Source: Adiantum capillus-veneris
Lineage: Eukaryota > Streptophyta > Polypodiopsida > Polypodiales > Pteridaceae
NCBI GenBank assembly: GCA_014529385.2
Contig: CM043966.1
Coordinates: 105,101,087 to 105,165,086, forward strand
Direction: 5' to 3'
DNA: 64,000 nt
The notes under the pieces were generated by a model, which saw only the letters and a program-made list of their open reading frames with translations, did no database searches and was not told the DNA's origin. The position numbers and the translations under genes are program-made. The stretch's first letter is position 1, and the number at the start of each line of letters is the position of its first letter. Below are positions 25,911-37,920 of this stretch, piece by piece.

Positions 25911-26442
25911 TATGATCCTTCAATGGTGAGTGACCTAGTGCGTATTTAGAGCTTTCTTTTTCGAAGATTTTTCCTTCCATTCCATTTACACCTTAGCAGT
26001 GAAGCAACTAGACACGGGGTTTAGTGCTTGATAGAGTCTAGAAGTCGAGGACTTGCTAGATCTATTCTTGAGAAGTAAAGAGGGTTGTGAGTGAGATAGT
26101 CAAAAGCATTTCATTCTTCGATTTTCTCTATGCTTTCAGAGTGCTATACCGTTTTTTGTTTTGACTTTTTTTTTTGTATCGTTTTGTTTGTTTTTGTTTC
26201 ATGTTTCATTTCAGTACTTGGGAGTAGGGTAAGTAGAAACTACAACCATCAAATTTGGGCTAAAAGATTGTAGAAAAAAAGGGTAAAAACCATATTTTGA
26301 CCGAAATGACCATAACTCTGAAATTTTGAAAATTTGATGGTAGAGACCTCAAAAGTGATCCAAATTCAAAAATTTGTGGATCAAGGGCATTAGTAGACTC
26401 TTTAGAAGCAATCTAGAAAGTTTGGCCAGAATTTGTGGAGGA
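25911..26442 (+). other. Start of the leader of the large gag-protease element
   Basis: Noncoding; a T-rich stretch lies at about 26150-26210. No gene is seen. Confidence 0.6.
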
Positions 26443-28250
26443 ACATGGATCACGATCCATGTACCTCAGAGACCAGTTTTGCAAAAAAGTGACCAGTTAC
26501 AGTAAGCATCAGTGGGACATTGCTCTCATCAAGTTTTCTTGAAAGAAAAAATCAAAAATCACATCAGAATTTACTGTTAGGGCAAAAATAGCAAAAACAA
26601 GCTTTCAGACACAAAAATTGGGTTTTTTCAACTTTTTGGGATCCAAATTCAAAAAGGAGTGAGATTTGGCTTCTATAGGGGATAGAGAACCACCATAACA
26701 AAATTCATGAAAAAATGCTGCCAAACATGGATGGTGATCTATGTACCTTTTTGACATTTGGGGCTGATATTTGACAAGTACATCCCTGATATCATTTGGA
26801 ACAACTTTGCCAAAAGGGGCCATATCAAAAAATTGAAAAAAGTTGATCAAAACACCAAAATTTTGCTTGATAGCCAAAAACCATAGGACAAACAAAAGAA
26901 CTTGCTTTTGAATGACAAAAACTTGTCCAAATCCAAAACTTTTGATACCATAGAATCTAGTAAACATGTTGATTCTGATGATACCAAGAAATGTCAGTTT
27001 GGCTTCCAAACATGGATCCGATCCATATACCTCATGAAAAAATTTTGAAATTTTTTTGGCTGAGATTTGAGGAGTAGGTAGCTGAGACAAAGACAAACAC
27101 TTTTCCCAAGGAACCAAACGCAAAAAAGTTTTGAAAAGTGGTCAAAAGAGCAAAAAACAGAACATTGTCAAAACTGTCACAACAGACTCTAGAAGTCAGT
27201 TTTGGTTGGGCAAAACTGATCCAAATTCAAAAAGATTTGTGGAGCAAGCTACAAACATCATAGGCTATCAGCACACCAAAGATCAAGTCCAAAAGTGGTG
27301 GAACATGGATCGCGATCCATGTACCCCAGATAAATTTTTGGACATAAACTTTTCCAGCCTGTAGCATATACTATTGTGAACAAAAGTCCCCAAAGAAATT
27401 TTGTCAAAAAAGTTCAAAAAATGGGTGAAAAGGGCCAAAAATTGTTCAAAGAGGAAAACCCTAAAACAGACTTGTGAATTGACTTTTGGTTGACCTAAAA
27501 TGATCCAAATCACACAAAAACCATATAGCAAGGATCAAGAGACCAAGGGCAAGCTGTGCCCCAAGTTTTAGTGCAATCTGACACATAGGTACATGGATCG
27601 CGATCCATGTTCCTCTGTCACAGACTGATATCAAACTTGCACCATAGCTAGAGGACATCAAAAGGAATCAAAAACCAAACCAAAAGCTCAGAACTGCCAA
27701 GTACTCTAAGCAAGTGCCAAAATTGACATAACTTTCAATCCAGAGGTCCATTTTCAGAAATTTTGATACCATAGGGCCTCCTAGTTATGTTGAATTTGAT
27801 GATACCAAGAGAAGTCAATTTGGGCTTTAAACATGGATCGCGATCCATGTACCCATAGTGACAACTTTACCTGAAACATTCCAGATTAGTAGTGCATACA
27901 CAAGGACACATATCCCCAAGCCCAGTTTTGAAAAAAATTGAGCAAATTTAGGTCAAAAGGGAGAAAAACAGGTAATAGACAGAAAACTGTTGTGCAGACC
28001 TAGTGTTGGCTATTTGACCTATCAAACCAAGTCCAAATCCAAAAAGATTTGAAATTTAGCTTGTGGACATAAAGTGCAACAAGCTGCTAAGAGATCAAGT
28101 CCCAATGTGGTTGAACATGGATCGCGATCCATGTACCTCAATCTCAGAATTTGATGAAAATTGGTATATAGCATGCACATGACCTTGTCTACACACTATC
28201 AGAATTTGGAGGAAAAATTTTGTTAGAGGAACATGGATTGCGATCCATGT
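26443..28250 (+). repeat. Leader array of eight 20-bp palindromes at ~285-bp spacing
   Basis: The perfect palindrome ACATGGATCGCGATCCATGT occurs at 27303, 27591, 27831 and 28115. Near-perfect copies are at 26443, 26725, 27010 and 28231. Spacings are 282, 285, 293, 288, 240, 284 and 116 bp. Between palindromes there is weaker repeat similarity, for example TGATCCAAATTCAAAAA near 26356 and 27218, and GATACCAAGA(A/G)A.GTCA near 26980 and 27800. The array is thus a diverged tandem repeat whose palindromes stayed most alike. No reading frame is convincing. The place, leader RNA upstream of gag, suits packaging or dimerisation signals, but that is inference. Confidence 0.85.
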
Positions 28251-28454
28251 ACCTCAGCATAGTGGGGGTATCTGAGTTGATGATCTTGTAGACATACTTG
28301 AGTACATCCCAAATCTCAAGTTTGAGCTAAAAATACCTTTTGGAAAACAAGATACAGGCCAAAGTTCATGTGTTCTGGTCCTGAAACTGTTTTGAGTGTT
28401 GTTTCAAGTGCAGTTCACTAAAAGTGCTCTAACTTTTGATAGAAAAGTCCAAAT
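28251..28454 (+). other. Leader sequence before the Penelope-like insertion
   Basis: Noncoding. 28379-28440 matches the fragment at 6484-6600 on the opposite strand. Confidence 0.6.
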
Positions 28455-28536
28455 TAATCTAAGCGAAACGCTTTGGTGTAAAAAATTGGTGTCTACTACC
28501 ACCCCACCCCCCACTCTCCAAACACATTTTTCCTTT

Positions 28537-28567
<31 letters not shown>

Positions 28568-28620
28568 ACCCTTTTTGTGTGCAAGTCTCGCTCACTATGT
28601 TCTTAGATAAATGTTATCAA
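28455..28620 (+). repeat. Left terminal repeat of the Penelope-like element
   Basis: Lacks the CTGATGA half of the hammerhead that is present at the right copy. It contains a poly-C run at about 28540-28565. Confidence 0.85.
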
Positions 28621-29016
28621 ACCTCCCCACCATTCTACCTACCATAAGCCCCCTCCCCCATTTATAAGGGGCGCTAAACCAAGCTTTAAAAATCCCCCTA
28701 CCTTCAAAAATTCCCCTCTCTTTAAAATATCCCCTCTCTTGTCTAAGAAATCCCAGGAAAAATTCTCTCGACAACCCTTTAAAAAACCCAAAACCTCTCC
28801 CCCCCGCTCAACCTCCCCCTCTTGTATTTCTTCCCTTTCAGTCACTCCAAAAAATCCCTCCCCCTCTCCCGCCTCTACCAACCCTTCCTGGCTACCCTCT
28901 CTTCTCCAAACTCCCAACTATCCTCTAATCTCTCCCTCCCGTAGCACCTCCCATTTTCCCCTATCTAAATCCCTTCATCCCAAATTTAGCCTACCCAAAT
29001 CTTCAAAAAACTTGCA

Positions 29017-31007
29017 ATGCAGGAGGTTGAACTAGGGAAGGAGCACCCTACAACTTGGGTCCACTTTCTCTTTTCTCAACCTCCTCTTTTCCCTCAAATT
29101 TGGACACCTCCTCCTTGTACTTTCCCTCTCCTCTCCCATCCCTACCCTTCGGGTAAAAAAATATGCAAATATTGGCTTCCCCTCCCGAATCCCTTCCTCT
29201 TAAAAATTTTGGTCTTAAAAAATCTCTCTACCTTCTCTCTTGAACACAAGGTCACTAATCTCTCTTCTCATAATCTCCCAGAGCGTTCCCTCTCCTTCAC
29301 AGAGCAAAAACTTCTTGGTCTAGGCCTCAACTACATTCCTTCGTCTCCTCCAGCCCCCCTAACTCAATCCTAGAATCTTATTCTAACCTCAAAAGATCTC
29401 TTCAACTTAAACTCTTCTTTAAAAATGCTTCTCCAACATCTTCTCTCTCTTTATTTATCCCCAATCCCTCTTGGAATCCTCCATCACCTTCCTCTTCTCT
29501 TAACCTCACCTTCGAACATATTTTTACCGTCCTTAAAACCCTTCTCTCCCTTACCCCCTCCTTTCACTCTAAGCCATTCTTAGTAGAAACCATCTCTTCC
29601 TTGAAAAATGATCATAGTATCATCATCAAACCAGCAGATAAAAACCTTGGACCGGTAGTCCTCTTAAGGACATGGTAAAACAACGAAGCACTTCGCCACC
29701 TGTCAAATCCTCTTACCTACTCCTCTATATCTTCGCCTCCTCTATCTTTTGTATCTTCCCTCCTCGCCTCCATTGTATCTAATTATCCCCTTCTCCCCTA
29801 CAATGAACGGGTCTTTATTCTCTCCTCCACTCTTGGTAAAACCAAACCCAAACCCTGCCCTTTCCTTCTCCTACCTAAGATCCCCAAACCCTCCCTTGTA
29901 GGTCGCCCCATTTGCTCCTACAAAGGATACATATTGGAGAATGCTTCTAAATGGCTCCATGTGCAACTCTATCCCATTATCCTTTCTAAAACCCAACGCC
30001 TCAAAGACTCCCACTTCCTTATCTTGGACCTAACCACCTCCTCTTTCCCTCCCCATATCCTTTTGTTTACTTTCGATGTAGAATCCCTTTATCCAAGCAT
30101 TCCCATTATAGAAGGTCTTTTGGCTCTCAAAAACACCATCCATAACATCTTCCCTCTCCCAAAGTCCACTTTATCCTTTCCCTATCCTCCCTTATCCTTA
30201 ACCATCACTACCTTTCCTTTAAAGAAGGCTGCTACTAGCACCAAATCAAAGGAACGGAAATGGGTTCCAACTTTGCCGTTGTTTATACCTGCCTTTTTCT
30301 TTGCTCGCTAGAAGAAGGCATGAATCTCCTCTCTTCTCCTTCTCTTCTCTACTTCAAGATTTGTGGATGATGCATGTGGCATTTGGGATGGCCCTTCTTC
30401 AAGTCTAAGCAAGCTTCCTCACAACTATGGGCACCCTCTCCAAAAGCATATCAAAATCTCTTCTATCATCTCCATGCAAGAGGCCACTATTCTGAACATC
30501 CACTTTTTCAAAGGAGCCTCTTTTCTCACCCATGGGATACTTGATTCTAAGTGTCATAAAAAAAGTCTCAACTCTTACAATTATATCCCTTGGTAGTCAT
30601 GGCACCCTACCCACTAGAACATTTCCTTTATTATTTTAGATCTTAAAAGATACATCATTCGAGAAAGCTCTCTCTCAGGTTTTATCGCTATCCGAAACCT
30701 CTTCTTTGCTAAACTAAGAGCAAAAGGCTACCCAACCCCTCTGTTAGAAGCCTGCTTCTGCTTTGTCTCTTACAACTCTAGATCTTTTCTCCTGCAAAAA
30801 ATCCACCAAACCAAACCACCACCTACTATTGTAAAAGTTCCCTTCTCACCCTTCACTCGCACTCTAAACCCCTCCTTCTCCATTAACAAACCTCTCTCCA
30901 AACTTTTCCAAGCTAACCCAGAGCTAGCACACCTCCCAAAACCAATCGTGTGTGGGCTTAATGCACCTAACCTTGGCTCCTTTCTCTATAAACCCAATCA
31001 TACCTAA
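29017..31007 (+). pseudogene. Penelope-type reverse transcriptase
   Basis: In order: an N-terminal block (VTNLSSHNLPERSLSFTEQK, then LGLGLNYIP, near 29250-29340); HSIIIKPADKNLGPVVLL (near 29610-29670), typical of Penelope-type RTs; LLFTFDVESLYPSIPIIEGL (near 30060-30120), the first catalytic aspartate block; KGTEMGSNFAVVYTCLFLCS (near 30247-30306) in a shifted frame; FVDDACGIWDG (near 30361), the DD box; then ILNIHFFKG and an RGYP-like block (KLRAKGYPTPLLEACF) ending at 31007. Frameshifts near 29380, 30235 and 30350 and a few stops break it. A GIY-YIG domain would be expected next in canonical Penelope elements and is not seen. Confidence 0.8.
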
Positions 31008-31257
31008 TCCCTTTCTTTTTTTTCTTTTTTCTTCCCTCCCCTTCCCTTCCCCCCCCCCCCCCCTTCTTTTCGTACCACCTCATACCTTTAGCTAGCCTCC
31101 AATTTTTGTACCTTTAAAATTAGCAATTTTTTTTTGTACATCCATTAAACCAGCCTCTAAGTTTTTGATACACCCTTTTCCCTCTTCTTAGTACCTCCTA
31201 ATTTTTTTTGGTTTGACCATGCCCTCCTATTTATATCCCCTCCCTCCACCAATGTTT

Positions 31258-31300
31258 TGCACCACTGATGAGCTAATCTAAGCGAAACGCGTTTGGTGTA
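31258..31300 (+). ncRNA. Minimal hammerhead ribozyme in the right terminal repeat
   Basis: All core elements are present in order. Stem I is TGCACCA (31258-31264) with TGGTGTA (31294-31300). The CTGATGA box is at 31265-31271. Stem II is GCT/AGC around AATCTA (31272-31283). GAAA lies at 31284-31287. A two-base-pair stem III is made by the self-complementary ACGCGT (31287-31292). The cleavage site GTT falls after 31293. Hammerheads with very weak, palindromic stem III are known from terminal repeats of Penelope-like elements. Pairing was checked by hand, including one G-U in stem I. Confidence 0.75.
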
Positions 31301-31436
31301 AAAAATTGGTGTCTACTACCACCCCACCCCCCACTCTCCAAACAACCTTCTCCCCCCCCCCCCACACACACACACACACACACACCCTTTTTGTGTGCAA
31401 GTCTCGCTCGCTATATTCTTAGATAAATGCTATCAA
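31274..31436 (+). repeat. Right terminal repeat of the Penelope-like element
   Basis: Colinear with the left repeat apart from C-run and CA-run length (31350-31385). It includes the 3' half of the hammerhead; the 5' half lies just upstream. Confidence 0.85.
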
Positions 31437-31680
31437 GTTTTGGTTTTAGAGTTGAGTTTTTTCAGGTTTCCTAAATCCAAACTTTTAGGGTACCCCAAGA
31501 CTAGTTTTCAAAATACCAAAAAGTCACAAATTCCTAACTTTTGAGAGACCTTACCAGGGGCAGCAAGGGACAAGTTGCACTAAGCCAAAGTGGACTTGTA
31601 AGAGACTATCTTGAGAGTTTTGACTGAGCCTTAACCATGAAAAATCAACCACACTAGGGTTCTCTACTCCACTCAGAGAC

Positions 31681-33439
31681 ATGCAAAACGGAACAAACGC
31701 TGCAATGCCAACAACAGGGGGATTGAGAGAATACATAGAGGAGAGGAATCCTCCAATCGACAAACCGAATGTGAGATTCATCAAAGCCAATGAATCCATG
31801 AGAGTGCTTATACATTATGCTCATGAGGGCATATATAGGTTCACAAATGGAGATCCATATATCTTCTACAAGTGTATAGAACCCAATGCTGGAGAGTTGA
31901 CATTCCATAAGAACCTCTATGCATTCCCATATACAGATGCCCACGAAGTGCAAGTTTTGATGGCAGATAAGTATGGTCGTGAGTACAAACCTATTGATCC
32001 AATTGACCTAGGGAGATATATGTACAAGGGTACTCTGATCTCTACTTACTTTCAACCAAAAACGATGCCAGAGTACACATCAGAGAGGATTCCACCGGGA
32101 TTCTTTCCAACACGAAAGGAGAGAGTGAGAGACATCTTTCCAAGAGACCATGAATTGGTTAGATTAGGGATTGGACCACAATGATTAAGACCATATCAAG
32201 TGGCTCAATGAGTCAAGACAAAGTAAAGTGGGTTAGCGGATCCATATGCTCATGTCTCACTCTTCTAACAAGTTTTGAGAGCTGAACAAATTGCGGATTT
32301 CCATACTCAGTATGAGGGATTTGGGTTGACATTAGAAGGTACGGCTTTGACGTGGTTCCAATCACTAAATAGAGACGATTTTCCCAACATAGCACAACTC
32401 TTGCAAGAATTCACGAAGGAGTTCTCGGAAAGGGGGATCAAACATACACAGTGTCCCAGATCTACGCTTTCAAACAAAAAAGGGATGAAAAAGTGAAGGA
32501 AGCTTTGCTTCGCTTCAAACAGTACATAGACAGATGTCCTATGAGAGAGCTACTGCAAAATGAGAGATTATCAGTTCTCTTCATAGAGGGCTTGAGAAAT
32601 GAAACCCTCAAAAAGGACCTACATCTAAAAGGATGCACAACGTTTGATCAAGCCACTAGAGAAGCTCTATATCTAGTTGACAATTGCAAGGCCTACGGAG
32701 GGGTGATTGAAGATACAGACAACGCGACTAGTAGTGCCTCATCTCCAAAGAGCGAATGGACCATAAAGAGAGATGTTCAAACTCCTTGGGAACCAATCAT
32801 TGATCAAGTGGTCGAGGGGGTGATTAGAAGAATAAACGAAATCTACATACAGAACCCGATTGTACGACAGCCTCAATTGAGGATATGTAATACTTGCGGA
32901 GGAGATCACCTCACTCCATGGTGTAGCACTTAGCCAAAGACGCAATAAATGCTAGGGCAACAACCACCTATTTTGAATGATGGTAGAGTTTGTGTTACAA
33001 CTCGTGAAAAACCGTACTCCATGGATGCGAATACACTCATGTTCATAGCCAATCAAGAGTATGGTTCAAAGAACATCCTCACAAGCCAAGAACAACCATT
33101 GGCTAGATCACGAGCTATGAAACAAGAAGGTCCATGCTATGAGTGTGGAGATGATCATTGGGCATGAAGCTGTCCAAACAAGGGTCCACAAATAAAATTA
33201 TTTGTATTCTGTGAATGTTGTGGGATAGACCATCTACGCCAACACTGTGCTAAGAATCCATACTACAAAGGAAAGCAAAAAGAATGTTGTAGGCGTGATT
33301 CCTTCTTCAAGCGGATTTGAGGTAGACCCTGCAATTCCATTACAGGTGATGACTCGAGTTCAAGCTCAAGAAGCTGCCAAAAACAAACCAGCTGAAGAAG
33401 CCACATGGCCTGTTGAAATAGAAATTGAGAACATATTGG
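31681..33439 (+). pseudogene. Gag of the large gag-protease element
   Basis: Starts at ATG 31681 (MQNGTNAAMPTTGGLREY). The gag core is at 32275-32680: FGLTLEGTALTWFQSL, then a frame change near 32450, then LLRFKQYIDRCPMRELLQNE and LFIEGLRNETLKKDL. Zinc-knuckle-like blocks are CNTCGGDHLTPWC (near 32890), CYECGDDHWA (near 33137) and CECCGIDHLRQHC (near 33210). Stops at 32182, 32931 and 33165 and frameshifts break it. It is a Ty3/gypsy-type gag. Confidence 0.75.
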
Positions 33440-34240
33440 TGAGAACATGAAGAAAATCATGGAAAGCCAAACGGATAAAATGAAAGCAAAGAGGATGCAG
33501 GACAAAGCTGCTTTGGAAACTGAACTAAATCAAACAAGAGAACAACTTAGATAAGGGCAACAAAGCAAGAAAAACGCAAAGGGACCTAAAGAGTCAAAAA
33601 CTAACACGGGAAGTTCAGTCTTGGTCAACAAAGTCTTTGAACCTTTGGATGCGATCTTGAAAGCTTATGATGCTACGTTAAAGACCAACCATACCCAAGA
33701 GGATGGATGGCTGACATATTGTCATCCAGGGTATGAAAAAGAGAGGTTGCAAATGTGCAAGGAGCTCATCCAAAAGGCCCAAGCTCTTATAGAACTAGTT
33801 CCAGATGCTCCAAAAATGGAGGTGCTAATCAGTGGAAAAACCAGGAAATGGAGAACTGTGGTATTGTAAACAGAGACCAGGAAGAGCCAAGAGTTGAGGC
33901 ACCTTTAGATACAAGGGAAGTAGCCAATACCACAGATGGGGTGGGCTCACAAGCAGTGATGCCAATTCCTGAAGTGGAAGTAAAATGGCCACAGGATCTA
34001 TGGGAGGATATCCGAAATAGAAAAGATGGAAGTGCAACACTACAATCAACAACTATCCCTGAGATAAACATGGATCCTGAATTTTTCCTAGAGGATATAC
34101 GATCTTTATATGGGATGTCGGGTATGTTGCATCTGAAGAGAGTAAATCACGTTCTCTAAAGACTTTGACATCTTTCATAGGAGAACTTGAAACAAAATCG
34201 GAGGTTAAAATGGTACCTTCTTAGTGGAAAGTCACAACAA
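33440..34240 (+). pseudogene. Gag-protease linker remnants
   Basis: Broken frames at 33621-33866 and 33755-34156 contain Lys/Glu/Gln-rich sequence. Their place matches the linker in the smaller gag-protease element; no domain is recognised. Confidence 0.4.
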
Positions 34241-34242
34241 AA

Positions 34243-35313
34243 ATGATGGATACCAAGAGCTTGCATGAATTGATGTCTTCTCCTATACAATGCACACTTT
34301 ATCTCTTAGAGCTACTAAAAATTAGACCGCATCTATGGGGCCAAATGGGCAAAAACCTGGAAAAGATGGGCTTGAAAATCCCTTCACATGACCAACTTGC
34401 AAACAAAAACATGGATAACACCTTGCCTAAGAAGCCACAGACAAAGCCAATACCAGTAAATAAGGTGGGTGACTACTATGAAGGAGAAGAAGGAAACACC
34501 ACCTTACCACTTGAGTACAAAGGAGTAAAGACGGTTGCTATATCAGATAGTGGGGTAGGAATTGCCATTGCAACTAAAGAAATATGGAAAAAATGGGGAA
34601 AGCCTGCTCTTACAAAAACTTGAATGAAACTGCAATTAGCATATGGATACGTTGAGAGGTTGATAGGAATATTAGAACAAATCATTGTATCCTCGTGTGT
34701 CATAGAGTATGAGCAAACCATAATGAATTTTGACAAGAGCAGCAACTTTGATATCATATTGAGCAGACCATTCATGCGTCAACTCAAAATGGTACAAGAT
34801 TGGGGATATGACTATATCTACTTGAGACACAAAGAGATCACTACAAAAATCAGTGTCAAAGATCATAGTTGTAGAGATGTAGAACGAGCCCCGGGGGAAG
34901 ATTTAAACTCCACAACTGATTTGGAAAACAAAGCGCATATTTGGATGTACGGAGCTCTTGAGAGTGTAAATCTAAGGAAGGAGGATTGTATTCTCGATCG
35001 ACTTGTGGAGGACACACACTATATTCTAGAACGATTTCCAGAGGATTTATTTGAACCCTTTGGATGGGATCAAATACTGGCCACTCTTGATGTCTGTGTG
35101 AATGACGTGACCTTGACTAAATTTTGCGATGAAGATGGGTATGATATAACTTCCTTGTTTACGATAAAGGTGTTGAAGGAAGCTAATGAAGTTTGTGAGT
35201 GTGAAAGCAGAAAAGGTGAGACAAATAGCTACGTCCTAGAGCATGATGTCAAAGTGCAAATGAAGGAAGCAGAGCAACCACGAGAATATGTCATCATTGA
35301 CATACCTGAATAA
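34243..35313 (+). pseudogene. Retropepsin-like protease and downstream frame of the large gag-protease element
   Basis: 34440-34623 carries a protease block, VKTVAISDSGVGIAIATKEI, with the active-site triad D-S-G. A single TGA at 34621 is followed by the same region continuing to FDIILSRPFMRQLKMVQDWG, the second conserved block of LTR-element aspartic proteases. The frame continues to 35313 with acidic sequence of unknown function (EDLFEPFGWDQILATLDVCV). The smaller element's protease at 17572-17933 has the same layout. Confidence 0.7.
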
Positions 35314-35520
35314 TCGACAAAAGCTTTTTCAAAGAAGTCGACTACAGAAAAAGCACAAACGGAACCAAATGAAGGAGCAAAGTTTCCAAGTTCAACGTCA
35401 AATGTTCAGCAAACGCAAGATCAAGACAAGAACATGAATAAGGAAGAAGATCGATTGTCTCCTACAACGATCAAATTCAGCATATGCGGAGAAACATGAC
35501 TCAAAATCACATGTTTAGTT

Positions 35521-36909
35521 GTGATAGATCCAGAAGTGACAAAGAATCTAATGACTTATGGAACATGGATCATGATGGAAAAGCCACCAATCAAAGATCT
35601 AGAGAAGATAGTGTATACAAGTTCTAAAATGCCAATTCCTAGCTTCGGAGTGGGAGAAGCCATACTCAAATTGAGTACCGGAGAGTATAAAGATACTTTC
35701 CACATAATCGACTCCCATCACATCAAAGAGAGTCTGGTCCTGACAGAAAGATAGAGGAGCATCTTCTTTTGACAACAATCAAAAGCTTCAACAACGACAA
35801 CGATAAAACTCCACGAAGCTTCTCAAATCCATGCAGAGAAGAAATCGCCAACCATCGTGGTTAAAGGTAAAGCAAAGGTAAACACTGAAGTATATCAACC
35901 TCGCAAGACGACTTTACCTTCAACGAGCCTCCATCACACTTCCTGTGAAGCCTCTACAACAAGAGCCAACCCATCAACAATGCAATGGAAATTGAAACAA
36001 AAAGTTTATCAACCAAAGTTCCATCACAAAAAAGCATCCAAAATAAGCCAAAGAATGTCAACCAAGTGTTGGTATCCAAAAACCACATCAAAGTCAAAGA
36101 CCCAGTTTGGATACATGAAGCACAAGTTCAACCACAACAAAACAAAAGGTGATAGGGTGGGTAGCATCCAATGAGTCAATCATTGCTTAAGGCTATTTCT
36201 AAGGAAACATTAATGTTTGGACCAAAAAGCCTAAAGTAGCAGCCTGTATGTACTCACCTCAAGAAAGAAGATCTACAAGGAGCGAGCTAAGCTATCAATG
36301 GAATAAAAACAACTCAGGCAAGTGAAAGAACAACAACAAAGGCAGACAAAAAGACCTTCCAAGCGGGCAACACAAGAAGTATGGGTGTCGAAGTCAGACC
36401 TTAGTCAAGTTACCCAAGAAAAACAGGTAAAGCAGCGGATGATTCCGATCAAGCTTCTTGAAGCACAAGGATTTTATGCAGGTAACACTCAAATATGGTT
36501 ACCAAACATTTGTATCTCAGTCTGGAACAACCAAGAAAAAATCATGCAACACAAGGTTCTACCCCAAAGCAAGTAAAGACAACCAACATCCAATAGAAGA
36601 CAATTGCAACCAAGGATGCTGCAATCTCTAGATGGATACCTCGTCATCAACTCCAAAATCAAGGCTTCTACAAAGGAAATCATCAAATCTGGATATCGAA
36701 GCCTAGTGTCCATCAAGTCATCGAGCAAAACGAGCGAATACAAAAGACGGTTACACAAGGACCAAAAACAAGATGGGTTCCGAAATCGGTCGTGGAAACT
36801 CAATCACAAAGAACCCACACACAGATTCAATCGCTTCTCATGGGAGATAAAGCAAAGGCTTCATGAGTCTCTACATCAGCTGAAGAACTTGTTTCACAAA
36901 GCAGTGTGA
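35521..36909 (+). pseudogene. Basic region with WIP and QGFYxGN repeats
   Basis: Frames 35521-35751, 35857-36171, 36322-36573 and 36604-36906 look like parts of one coding stretch. Three motif units are seen: EVWVSKSDLSQVTQEK with IPIKLLEAQGFYAG and NTQIWLPN; SRWIPRHQLQNQGFYKG with NHQIWISK; and KTRWVPKSVVETQSQ. The middle and last units are in another frame of 36615-36800. The same motif type occurs at 18276-18450 in the smaller element. There is no RT similarity. Confidence 0.5.
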
Positions 36910-37920
36910 ACATACGGCAAACAAGTCAAGAGGAGCCAAAATATGCCAACCTACTCCAACAAAATGGTGGCATCCAGTGACCAAAACAATGGAAGAGGCC
37001 TAAATTTTCAGAAATTATGGAATTGGGTTTCTTGCCTTGAACATGTAAGTCCAAGTCACCATTAAAAATACATGGCATACAAGTCAAAGTGGAGTAGCTA
37101 AGCCACTAAATGAGCAATACGTTAGTCCCAAACCTTCATGTAATATTCTCTGTGGTCTAAGCGTCTTAGTTATTCTAGGTACTGCTGAAGCTGGAAGAGT
37201 TGAGCATATTTATGTTGTGTCGCTCATGTTGGTATAGTGAGCATAAGAGTCAAAGTCATTGTAGTAAAGTGGTAAGGAAGGAGGAAGTTCAAAGACATTC
37301 ATGCACTCAACACACTGAAGAATGAGTGGAGAAGCTTTTACATCGAAAACCCTTCTTGGAAACGTGGAAGCTATTGAGACGTCCTTTGATGTCACATGTG
37401 CTACATTTGTTCCTTGAAGCACCCATCAACTCCATCTCTTACACTACATGCTTTTGTTCGACAAATTTCTCATAAGCATATAGAGTGTCCCATATTTGGC
37501 ACTTGCATTAGGCACTCTTCCTTTGTTTCTCCCAAGCACTCACCTTGCATGTATGTACTTCAAGTCCAAATTTTTAACTCCAATAAGAGAGTATACCAAA
37601 GGCACTTTTTTTCCATTGGGTTTTTTCCCTTGGGTCATGTAGGTTTTAGACCTAATCTAGAGACCCTCATCATCAACTTCTTGTATATATTCCTTCTACA
37701 TCAGCAATAAAGAAATGGCTACCCAAATCAACCGACAACGACTTGGAGCAGAAAGTACAGGTCTCCATATGCTTATCAAGAGCATCTTTTATCTCCAAGG
37801 TTGATAACAAAGCTCCACAAAAATGGCAAATTAAAGAATGGCCTACAACGACAAGCAAGGAAAAATTCAGCAAGCGAGCTATACACAACAACCATATGTA
37901 GCTCACACCGTGCTTCAACA
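36910..37920 (+). other. 3' noncoding part of the large gag-protease element
   Basis: No coding is recognised. Confidence 0.5.

Larger units (their letters stand above)
28455..31436 (+). mobile_element. Penelope-like element with direct terminal repeats
   Basis: Two direct repeats (28455-28620 and 31274-31436) start TAATCTAAGCGAAACGC and end GATAAATG(T/C)TATCAA. They flank a strongly pyrimidine-rich plus strand that encodes a Penelope-type reverse transcriptase. No GIY-YIG endonuclease domain is visible in the short stretch after RT. The element lies in the leader of a gag-protease element. The fragment at 6484-6600 shows what that leader looks like without it. Several frameshifts mean it is no longer active. 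Confidence 0.8.

Noticed and set aside
26605-27123. 172-codon minus-strand frame in the leader repeats
   Set aside because: It spans palindrome repeat units and has no recognisable domain; other units do not keep the frame.
26443-28250. Palindromes at regular spacing as a CRISPR-like or integron-like array
   Set aside because: Spacing of about 285 bp and related sequence between palindromes; located in a retroelement leader in eukaryotic DNA.
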